Shown: positions 7,028 through 14,211 of the stretch, one piece after another
How positions within the stretch are numbered: the first letter of the stretch is position 1
Layout: each line of letters starts with the position of its first letter
Assembly (NCBI GenBank): GCA_035627835.1
Contig: DASPKX010000076.1
Span: 1-15,374 of the forward strand
Direction: 5' to 3'
DNA from: DASPKX01 sp035627835
GTDB lineage: Bacteria > Verrucomicrobiota > Verrucomicrobiia > Limisphaerales > SXQI01
DNA length: 15,374 nucleotides
The notes under the pieces: generated by a model
Told to the model about the DNA's origin: nothing
What the model saw: the letters and a program-made list of their open reading frames with translations, nothing else
The model's database searches: none
Program-made: the position numbers and the translations under genes

Positions 7028-7102
7028 GGCGGGGTAGCCAAGTGGTAAGGCAGGGCTCTGCAAAAGCCCCATTCGTCGGTTCGATTCCGACCCTCGCCTC
7101 CA
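7028..7102 (+). tRNA. tRNA-Cys (anticodon GCA)
   Basis: A complete 75-nt cloverleaf. The acceptor stem GGCGGGG (7028-7034) pairs with CCTCGCC (7092-7098) with one G-T pair. The D stem is GCC/GGC (7037-7039, 7049-7051). The anticodon stem GGGCT/AGCCC (7053-7057, 7065-7069) closes a 7-nt loop with anticodon GCA at 7060-7062, which reads UGC/UGU codons. The T arm is GTCGG/CCGAC (7075-7079, 7087-7091) with a TTCGATT loop. The discriminator is T7099 and CCA is encoded at 7100-7102. No T-run terminator follows, so the transcript may continue toward the downstream gene. Confidence 0.97.
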
Positions 7103-7176
7103 TCACAAAATAACTTCTGCGGAGGTCTTCCCAAGTGGCACTCTTGCGTCATTGAGTTCATCTTAGACCTAAGGCC

Positions 7177-7205
7177 TTGACTTTACGTCAAAGTTGTGTC
7201 CAACT
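7177..7205. promoter_or_regulatory. Pair of adjacent small inverted repeats upstream of the giant gene
   Basis: TTGAC-TTTAC-GTCAA (7177-7191) is followed immediately by AGTTG-TGTC-CAACT (7192-7205): two perfect 5-bp stems back to back. An alternative stem, ACTTT (7180-7184) with AAAGT (7190-7194), overlaps both, so the folds compete. They lie in the 176-bp gap between tRNA-Cys and the large gene. Possible roles are an operator, a processing signal after the tRNA, or a weak attenuator. TTGACT at 7177 resembles a -35 box, but no good -10 lies at the right distance. Confidence 0.3.
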
Positions 7206-7265
7206 CCGCGTCAGGAAATCCCCTCGTCGCGCGTCGCTCCATGCCGGATTGTCGTGATGCGCGCC

Positions 7266-7273
7266 AAGAAAGG
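7266..7273 (+). promoter_or_regulatory. Ribosome binding site that fixes the GTG start of the giant gene
   Basis: AAGAAAGG at 7266-7273 is purine-rich and ends 5 bases before the GTG at 7279-7281. It is the clearest Shine-Dalgarno-like element before any protein gene in the window, and it supports GTG as the start, directly ahead of a signal peptide. Confidence 0.5.
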
Positions 7274-7278
7274 TTCAA

Positions 7279-10200
7279 GTGCGAACTTGGTTGTCCTGTT
7301 GTCTTTTGTTCACCCTCCTCAGCGCTGAGATCTTCGAATCTGCGCACGCGCAAGGCAAAGTGTCTGGATGGATTGTCAACGCGGGAAGCGGTGTGCCAGT
7401 GGAGATGGCCCCAGTCCTTCTGCATTCAAGACCAGCAAGCGCGGATCCGGTGCATGAGTTGCGCTCCGATGCTTTCGGGTTCTTCACGATGACGAACATC
7501 ACAGCAGGCGATTACACCTTGCGTGTCGAGCATCCCGCGTACAATCCATACGCGACCAACATCACGATCGCCGCGAACGACACGACGAATCTGTCGATCA
7601 AGCTTCAGCCAATTGATGGAAAAACGCACTTCGACATCTATTTCAACGTTTATTGCGAGAAAACGAGCGCGGAACTGGTCGGCGCCACGGTCAACGTCGA
7701 GTACTGGGAGCCCGACGGCGATCTGAGCGGGGCGGCGGACCGCGTCTTTCCACCACTCAGCGCGGGAGCTGGAGGGTCAGTGACGCTTCTGGGCGCCAGC
7801 GACGGCTTTTACAAGTTCACAGTGTCCAAAGTGGGCTGGCAGCCGAACACCTACACACCCTCCAGCCCGGGAATGATCGTCGTGGGCGACAAAGTGCGGC
7901 TGAACCGCGCGCATTTTGCAACGGCTTACCTGCGTCCGATCCTGACGCCGTTGGTGGTGACAGTCACGGGGTACGATCCGGTGCAAGATAAGCCGAACAT
8001 GCCGTTGAAAGGGATAACAGTTAGCATCACAGGCATGTCGCTGCCGGACCCAACGCCGCGTCCAGCGATTTTCGGGCCGTGGCCGCCGCTGGAACTCGTG
8101 CCTCCAGTTTCAGCGCTCAGTTCGGAGGCTGGGACGTTCACGTTCAGGGGCCTGGCGCCAATCCGTTGGTTGGTGACAGTGGAAAAGCTCGGTTACAAGA
8201 GCAAAGAAATCCTCGTCGAACCCGCGGCGAACGGCACGTTGACGATGCCGCCCGTTCAGATGGAGCTTGAACCGACAAAGGTTCGGGCTGTGGTCTCCTC
8301 GATGTATCTGACGAATGCCGCAGTCCTCGGCGCGACGGTTAAGCTGCAGGGCATTCGCGCGTCAGGCACTGAAGGAATCAATCGAGAATTAAAAGCGGCC
8401 ACTGCGACGAACAACAGCGCATTTGCGCTGTTCGAAAATCTCTTGCCGGGGCGTTATTGGATGCACGTCCAGCATGAGACAACCATCAGCGGCTTGCCCT
8501 CGCGCTCAGGGCAGATCATCGGACCAAGCGCATTCAGCGTCCGCTACTTTCCCAAAGAAACATACGCCCAAGTGTTTGTTGGACAGACCGAAGAGCTGGA
8601 GGTGGAGATCGAGCCGGTGCCTGCGCGAATTCGCGGGCGGCTGTTCGCGACGGACGAACTAGCCAAAGTCGACACGGAAATCTTCAATCCGGAACCGAAC
8701 CGCGTTTTTCATCTTATCGCGCAAAATGGGATCAACTTAGTCGAGCACAAGTTGATCCGCTTGCTGCCGGAAGATCGGCGCAAAACGATAACAGATTCGG
8801 ATGAATCCGGTCATTATACGGTGCTTGTGCCGCCCGGCATCTTCGGGGTGCAAATCCCAACGATGGCCAACTACACTGGGCACAACATCGAATTCGGTGA
8901 TTTAACTGCCGGCCAGCCGCCCTTTGTTGGCCCTTGGCCGTACCCGGACATCTGGCCGCATGCCACCATCGAGGGGGGGCATCATGGGGCGGGCTTGCGC
9001 ATGGATTCAGCGCATGAATACCAGCTCGATTTGTTTATGCACCGTCAATACATCAACGCGTGCGGATTTGTCCGAGTAACCGGTCAGCCCTTCAGGGATC
9101 TGGTGTTATCGATGAAATCTGACGGAACGGAGGTGCAGAGCGTGCCCTACAATCATTTGTATGATGTAGGCGCGGAAGTGGTGGCGACAGGTCCGATGAC
9201 TGTTCGCGCGCCCGTGCGGCAAGACACAGGTTTTATACTCAAAGATCTCAAGCCGGGGACATATACCGTCACGCTCAACCATCCCAATTACACCACACTC
9301 CCGGCCACACTGACCATTGCCCCGTGGGATCCGCCCGGCATTCTTCCAACCACCCCGCCACGAGCGCCAGGATATTATTTTCCCGGGATAACTCACTCGA
9401 TCTCTGAGTTACGGATTGACGCCGATTGGAAGATCAAAGGAAACATCGAGATTCCAAGCCTCAACTGGGTCGCCGGAGATCCTCCCGGTTATTTCCAAGG
9501 GCAGACCAAGAACCCAGCATATTTTCGGGACGACACTCTTCCGGGCCGACTATTTACATATAACGGCGGCGGGCCTGCCGGAAATTTCGTGGTGTGGCAG
9601 CGCTTTGGCGATGGCTGGTACACGGGCGCGAGTGGCTCTGATCTTTTGGCGTATGACGGTGGCCCGCGTGATAACACGCCGCCCAATGGCGCGCCGAGCG
9701 ACATTCCGACCTACAGCCTGGACCTTCATGCGTACAGTGTCGCGGATGAATCGATCGAGATTCCCGGCGTGGTGGTTCAGTTTCCCAAGTCAGTCCGCAC
9801 CTCCGGCGGGATTGTCCCGCATGATGATAGTCCGAACCCGCGTGGCGCGACGGTTGATGGATGGTTCTATGTCCGTTCAACCAGGGAAGTGGTGAACATG
9901 GCCAACAGGCTCGTTCGGCTGAAAGTTTTCATGCGCAAAGCAATGGCCGCCAGCGGACGTGTGACCAGTGGCGGTTTCCCGGTCGGCAAGGCGGCGGTGG
10001 TCTTGCGCTCGCGCTATGGAACGCCTCTGAGCCAGACAATGACTGATGCTCAAGGCAATTACCGATTTACACAACTGGAGCCGCAGCCTGTTTATGTGGA
10101 CATTGCCAAGCGCGGTTTTGTGCCCGCGCGCAAGCGCCTGGAGTCAGGGCCGATCTCAAATCCCGATATTTCGTCGCCTGCTGGAGACATAGAGATGGCG

Positions 10201-13200
10201 CAAGTTCCGGCGCCTAATATAACGAGTTTCACCATGAATCGCTTCGGCCTATTCCTGCCAAGTGTTTCAAAGAGCGGGGACAGTTCGATCCTTAATGAGG
10301 AGGGAAGGGGTGTGGACCTCGGCCTGGACGTCGATAACGCGCGCAATAGCCTCACGGTGACCTGGAAAGCTTCCGCGCAAGCGACAAACAAGATTCAAGT
10401 GAGCTTGCCTGGATACGTGAATCCAGACGAAACGCAAAAGCCGCCCGAGCAATTCGAGGTAACGGACAAGGTAACAGAAATTTGGATCGTAGATCGGCGC
10501 GCGTTTACGAACGCGTTTGTCAATGATCTCACGCAAAGGGCCTTCGACGCGGTAAACCCGCCTGCCCGATTGACCTATCCCAATGCGCTCGAATGGCTCG
10601 CGGAAATCGCGAGCGGGCAGCGTGGAGGACAACCTTATTACGTGATTCATCAACAGATGAACACCACGGGGGCGACGAACACAGGTACATTTACGAATAG
10701 CTTTAAACTGTGGGAGTTGCCGAGCGGCGTTTTCAGTCCGCGAATCATTGCGATTACTGAAGCTGGAGGTGTCGCGGTCAAGGATTACGAATTGCCATCT
10801 GGAGACTGGTCGCACTTGCAGGGCATGAATTTGCCGGACTGGATCTCAGGGTTGCTGGACATCATCGGCACCATGGCCATTGCGCCAAGAGGTGAGGGTG
10901 GGATTCATGGTCACAACACATACAAGGTCAATGGCGAGAGCAAAAATGGCTGGCTGAAGATTGGCTCGGTCAGCCCGTTGGCCGAAGCGCGCATTGGCCT
11001 TGTTCCTCTCGACGCCAAGCCCGAGGACAATACGACCCTCACTTATAAGTATGTGCTCGGGGTCGAATTCCCGATGAGCGAGAGTTCATCCAACTCCAAG
11101 CAAATGAGTTTTTGGCCGAGCAGTTTCGGTTACAAAATTTCTGGCCTGGCGCTCGAGTTCGAAGTCGTTGGCAAAGACAAGCAAGTGGCGCTTGGGGTAG
11201 TTCGCCAAAACAGCTTCGCGCCAGACGAAGAACAGCAGGACAAAGACTTTGCCCCGGTCGCTGCTGGACCCGACCCCACGGTAAAAGTCGATGCCAACAT
11301 GAAGCACACCTTTAAATTTGGCGCGACCCAAACGGTCGATAACGATTGGCTGGGCAACAACACGCTCGCGTCCTACAGCTACCTGGTCGAGGCGCAAGGG
11401 GGCGTTGACGTCGTCGTGAAGGCCAACCTGAGCAGAGTTGCGCGGACGCTGCCGAATGTCGGCCCCTTCCTGGCCGGCCTCGATGCCTCGGGCGCGATGA
11501 CGCTTTACGGCATTTTCGAAACAAGCATGGGCGCGAAGGTTAAGCTGGAGCGCGTCACGCAGTTGCCTAAACCAGGAACAGGCGGCACGCAAACCCGCGG
11601 TGACGGGCCGAGCGCGTTTGATCTGCTCGGACAAAGCACAAATATCAACACCGCCGAATTCAAGATGTATCTGCGCATCGCGGCGGGCCTTCAGGTGGCC
11701 ATCGCCAAGGGTTTGGTTGAAGGAACCATTCTTGGACAGATTGGCGCGCCCCGAAATGCCGCGGATAGCGATGGCGTCTTTTTCACGGTGGATCCAATCA
11801 ATCGGGCCCCATTAATTCAACAGATCGATGGCGCTTTAAGTGTTGTTGGCAGAGTTGCGGTGAACCTTTGGACGCTCAAGTTGCAAAAGCAGTTTCAGTG
11901 GGATGGCCTCGTATTCTCAATTGATCGGCGGAATTCAACGGTCGCCGCGCAAGGACTAAGGGCGTTAGCAGATGGTAATCCGCCCTTTGACCTCGTGCCG
12001 ATAAATATCACGTACACAGTATTCGACCCAGCCAATGCCACGCGCTTCGCTTTCTCAGGCACAGGCAGCAAGCGAATCGAGAACTTTTACCCGGGCGGCG
12101 CCTTCGCGCTTGCCACAGGGTCCAAGCCGTTGCTGGTTTTCACTGGAACGGACCCGGCCACTGGCCAAATGACTGTGATGGTGAGCCTGGAAAAAGATGG
12201 GCAGTGGAGTTCGCCCATGCAAATTACGAGCGCGGGCGGCGTCATCTCCGTCACTGCTGCACAGCTCCTAAGCGGCGGTTGGATGGTCGTTTGGAGCGAG
12301 ATCGCTCCCGGTGAGATGCGCAGCGCCTTTCCACCAACAAGCTTGAAATACTCGACTTCTGACGCAGCTGGCAACGCGTGGACTGCGCCAGCCACCATCA
12401 CTGCCCAAGCTGCGGCGATGTATGATCTGGAGTTAAGCGCAGCCGGACAGAAGCTTTTGCTCGGATGGATGGCTACCACTGATGCTCCAACGGCGGGAAC
12501 AGCCTCGCTCCATTCCGCCACGTGGGATGGTGAGACGTGGTCGGGCGCCACTGCGCTGTTAGAAGGTCGGAACATCGAACGCTACGAGTTAAGAGGGCAC
12601 ACGAGCGGAGCCGGCCTGGCGGCAGCGGTCGATGCGGGGGGCGATCTCACTGTCGCGCGGTGGAATGGAAGCGAGTGGAGCGCCGCCGGGGTTGTCGCCA
12701 CCAACACGCTGGATTCGTTTGCTCTCGCATTCAGAAGCGATGGCGGGGCTGTCCTTGCCCTCACCGATACCAACAACTGGATCACGCTTTCCGCGCTCGG
12801 TTTGCCTGGCCTTCAAACAGCTTCGCTCGGAGTCGCGGCAACGAATGCTTTCGCTGATGAGTTGGTTCTCACCCCAATTCAGGACAAGACTCGAAGCTTG
12901 TTCCTCTTAGCTTGGGCGAGTGGCGCTGAGGGCAACTCACTGTCCTACCTTTTCACCGATCAAAATGGCGCGCCTCTCATGGCTGTGGCTGAAGTCTCAG
13001 CGGGCACCCCAGGGATCTACAAAAATCTGAGCGCGCGGTCGCTGGGCGACGGGCGCGCGGCCATCTCAATGCAACTATCCACCGCAACCAACAGCAGCGT
13101 GCATGAATTTATAGTCGGGCTTCCTGCGCCGAGCGACTGCGACGGAGATGGTATTACGGACGCGACTGAAATCGCCGCTGGCACAGCGCACGATTGCAAC

Positions 13201-13560
13201 GGCAATGGGGTCCCCGATTCGTGTGACCTTGCGACCGGAACTCTGATGGACCGAAACCAAAACGGAATCCCCGACACTTGCGAGCCCGCAATCGTTGATG
13301 ATTGTAATGGCAACGGGATTTCTGACGCGCACGAACTGGAACTGGGAATCGGGGATTTTGATGGCAATGGGAAGTTGGACGACTGCGAAAGCTTGATTCA
13401 AGTGAAGAGCATCTCCATCCAAACAACGGTGACCAAACGCTACTTTCGCGCGGTTAATCTTCGTGTGAGGAGCTGGACCACGCAAGTAGTCGAGCTGGAG
13501 TTCGAAGGCGCGCTCGAACAAGCAGATCAGATTATTGGCCCCTGGCAGCCCGCGCAGTAA
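7279..13560 (+). CDS. Giant secreted multidomain protein with carboxypeptidase-regulatory-like modules and calcium-binding repeats
   Basis: A 2093-residue exported protein with no family name that I recognise as a whole. Residues 1-25 are a signal peptide (MRTWLSCCLLFTLLSAEIF, cut after AHA or AHAQ). From about 26 to 975 there are at least five beta-sandwich modules resembling carboxypeptidase-regulatory domains (PF13620-like), for example starting near 26 (KVSGWIVN), 334, 448 (PARIRGRLFATDE), 590 and 889 (AASGRVTSGGFPV). They show the recurring pattern G.Y.F..L.PG.Y.v.v...gy. Residues about 975-1600 are beta-rich and unassigned. About 1604-1945 has repeated short sheets with a W motif (GQWSSPMQI, NAWTAPATI, ETWSGATAL, SEWSAAGVV), like a sialidase/BNR propeller. 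Residues 1953-2037 hold five calcium-binding repeats. The last 50 residues end in GPWQPAQ. No membrane span or sorting motif is evident. A cell-surface structural or binding role is inferred; no catalytic site is recognised. Confidence 0.9.
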   Translation: MRTWLSCCLLFTLLSAEIFESAHAQGKVSGWIVNAGSGVPVEMAPVLLHSRPASADPVHELRSDAFGFFTMTNITAGDYTLRVEHPAYNPYATNITIAANDTTNLSIKLQPIDGKTHFDIYFNVYCEKTSAELVGATVNVEYWEPDGDLSGAADRVFPPLSAGAGGSVTLLGASDGFYKFTVSKVGWQPNTYTPSSPGMIVVGDKVRLNRAHFATAYLRPILTPLVVTVTGYDPVQDKPNMPLKGITVSITGMSLPDPTPRPAIFGPWPPLELVPPVSALSSEAGTFTFRGLAPIRWLVTVEKLGYKSKEILVEPAANGTLTMPPVQMELEPTKVRAVVSSMYLTNAAVLGATVKLQGIRASGTEGINRELKAATATNNSAFALFENLLPGRYWMHVQHETTISGLPSRSGQIIGPSAFSVRYFPKETYAQVFVGQTEELEVEIEPVPARIRGRLFATDELAKVDTEIFNPEPNRVFHLIAQNGINLVEHKLIRLLPEDRRKTITDSDESGHYTVLVPPGIFGVQIPTMANYTGHNIEFGDLTAGQPPFVGPWPYPDIWPHATIEGGHHGAGLRMDSAHEYQLDLFMHRQYINACGFVRVTGQPFRDLVLSMKSDGTEVQSVPYNHLYDVGAEVVATGPMTVRAPVRQDTGFILKDLKPGTYTVTLNHPNYTTLPATLTIAPWDPPGILPTTPPRAPGYYFPGITHSISELRIDADWKIKGNIEIPSLNWVAGDPPGYFQGQTKNPAYFRDDTLPGRLFTYNGGGPAGNFVVWQRFGDGWYTGASGSDLLAYDGGPRDNTPPNGAPSDIPTYSLDLHAYSVADESIEIPGVVVQFPKSVRTSGGIVPHDDSPNPRGATVDGWFYVRSTREVVNMANRLVRLKVFMRKAMAASGRVTSGGFPVGKAAVVLRSRYGTPLSQTMTDAQGNYRFTQLEPQPVYVDIAKRGFVPARKRLESGPISNPDISSPAGDIEMAQVPAPNITSFTMNRFGLFLPSVSKSGDSSILNEEGRGVDLGLDVDNARNSLTVTWKASAQATNKIQVSLPGYVNPDETQKPPEQFEVTDKVTEIWIVDRRAFTNAFVNDLTQRAFDAVNPPARLTYPNALEWLAEIASGQRGGQPYYVIHQQMNTTGATNTGTFTNSFKLWELPSGVFSPRIIAITEAGGVAVKDYELPSGDWSHLQGMNLPDWISGLLDIIGTMAIAPRGEGGIHGHNTYKVNGESKNGWLKIGSVSPLAEARIGLVPLDAKPEDNTTLTYKYVLGVEFPMSESSSNSKQMSFWPSSFGYKISGLALEFEVVGKDKQVALGVVRQNSFAPDEEQQDKDFAPVAAGPDPTVKVDANMKHTFKFGATQTVDNDWLGNNTLASYSYLVEAQGGVDVVVKANLSRVARTLPNVGPFLAGLDASGAMTLYGIFETSMGAKVKLERVTQLPKPGTGGTQTRGDGPSAFDLLGQSTNINTAEFKMYLRIAAGLQVAIAKGLVEGTILGQIGAPRNAADSDGVFFTVDPINRAPLIQQIDGALSVVGRVAVNLWTLKLQKQFQWDGLVFSIDRRNSTVAAQGLRALADGNPPFDLVPINITYTVFDPANATRFAFSGTGSKRIENFYPGGAFALATGSKPLLVFTGTDPATGQMTVMVSLEKDGQWSSPMQITSAGGVISVTAAQLLSGGWMVVWSEIAPGEMRSAFPPTSLKYSTSDAAGNAWTAPATITAQAAAMYDLELSAAGQKLLLGWMATTDAPTAGTASLHSATWDGETWSGATALLEGRNIERYELRGHTSGAGLAAAVDAGGDLTVARWNGSEWSAAGVVATNTLDSFALAFRSDGGAVLALTDTNNWITLSALGLPGLQTASLGVAATNAFADELVLTPIQDKTRSLFLLAWASGAEGNSLSYLFTDQNGAPLMAVAEVSAGTPGIYKNLSARSLGDGRAAISMQLSTATNSSVHEFIVGLPAPSDCDGDGITDATEIAAGTAHDCNGNGVPDSCDLATGTLMDRNQNGIPDTCEPAIVDDCNGNGISDAHELELGIGDFDGNGKLDDCESLIQVKSISIQTTVTKRYFRAVNLRVRSWTTQVVELEFEGALEQADQIIGPWQPAQ
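13135..13389 (+). repeat. Five calcium-binding (thrombospondin type 3/dockerin-like) repeats coded in the giant gene
   Basis: Five units start at residues 1953 (DCDGDGITDATE), 1972 (DCNGNGVPDSCD), 1991 (DRNQNGIPDTCE), 2008 (DCNGNGISDAHE) and 2026 (DFDGNGKLDDCE), spaced 17-19 residues apart. Alternating Asp/Asn with Gly are typical calcium ligands, and the cysteines are placed so that neighbouring units could be disulphide-linked. DCNGNG repeats of this kind are common in secreted Planctomycete and Verrucomicrobia proteins, usually near the C-terminus, and probably form a rigid calcium-stabilised stalk. Confidence 0.85.
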
Positions 13561-13929
13561 TCGTCTTAGAGCAGCCGGGGCAGTCCGTGATGCTGTGAAA
13601 AGCAGGGCGCAGCCCTCAAGTAGTTGCCGGCTTTGAAAATGCAGATCACATTCCTGAGTGCTGTGGAGGTTGCGACTTGGCCATTTCTTTGGGGTTCCCT
13701 TGGGGTGCCCATTCAAGCAGCGGGCGCATCGGCTCTAGTTCCAGAAGTTTGAGCACACAAGGCATGAAAGTAAGCTGCAAAGGAATGAACTGTTTCGCGC
13801 ATTATGGAAAGCCGAGACAACTCCGTTCAGGGTCGCGAGTCCCTCATTCTAAGTCTTTGAGACCCAGGCTCGGTTTGACAGATTCCCGCACCAGCTGTCC
13901 ACCAGCTTCGGGAACCCGTCCGCCTCGAA
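13561..13929. other. Intergenic region without a recognisable gene
   Basis: This 369-bp gap separates the convergent giant gene and the small secreted protein gene. It holds a short hairpin, AGGGC-GCA-GCCCT (13604-13616). Around it is a longer-range match, AGCCGG (13573-13578) with CCGGCT (13627-13632), which could be part of the 3' end structure of the giant mRNA but lacks a T-run. TTGGGGTTCCC (13689-13699) is followed directly by TTGGGGTGCCC (13700-13710), an 11-bp tandem repeat with one mismatch. Short frames across the region look random. Confidence 0.5.
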
Positions 13930-14211
13930 CTACTCCGCGAGCGCTTTGATCCACAGCACGGCTTCTCCTCGGAAAGGCGCGCTGAATAGTTGCTCCCCAC
14001 CTTTCCCTTCAATTGCTTCCGCTTCAGAGCTCACGCCTGTTTTAATATTAAACCATTCTTGTTGGTAGCGGCCTGGGAGCAGCTTTACAGTGAACTCGGC
14101 GCCCGCTCTCGGTTGGTACACCAGGTATTCTTTCTCCGCCGCTTTCGCGGTGGCCAGGCAGATCGCAAGCAGGGATGCAGCCCACAAAAGCAATGTTCCT
14201 GTTCGTTTCAC
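13930..14211 (-). CDS. Small secreted protein consisting of a collagen-binding-like domain (PF12904-type)
   Basis: A 93-residue protein: signal peptide 1-25 (MKRTGTLLLWAASLLAICLATAKAA), then a single beta-rich domain. The pattern EYLVYQPRAGAEFTVKL, LPGRYQQEWFNIKTG and a final EAVLWIKAL matches the putative collagen-binding domain (PF12904) usually found at the C-terminus of DUF4038-type glycoside hydrolases, where a YLVY start and a W-F-x-x-x-TG motif are conserved. Here it stands alone, with no catalytic domain beside it. The GTG start (14211-14209) overlaps the TGA of the transporter gene in a GTGA, so translation is probably coupled. Its periplasmic ligand is unknown. The family assignment comes from motif recall, not a search. 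The convergent giant gene ends 369 bp away. Confidence 0.72.
   Translation of the reverse strand: MKRTGTLLLWAASLLAICLATAKAAEKEYLVYQPRAGAEFTVKLLPGRYQQEWFNIKTGVSSEAEAIEGKGGEQLFSAPFRGEAVLWIKALAE

Noticed and set aside
6905..7072. N-terminal extension of the DUF1549/1553 gene
   Set aside because: It would overlap the tRNA-Cys gene and place 56 non-family residues before a good signal peptide.
7177..7205. TTGACT read as the -35 box of a promoter for the giant gene
   Set aside because: The hexamer 17 bp downstream has no resemblance to a -10 element; the inverted-repeat reading explains the sequence better.
13075..13716. 213-codon open frame on the - strand over the calcium repeats
   Set aside because: The repeated GAT/GGC/AAC codons of the calcium repeats read through without stops on the other strand, so the frame is a by-product of the repeats.
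13677..13949. 90-codon + strand frame in the gap after the giant gene
   Set aside because: Low-complexity Ser/Arg/Pro composition, no ribosome site, no motif, and it overlaps the end of the small secreted gene.
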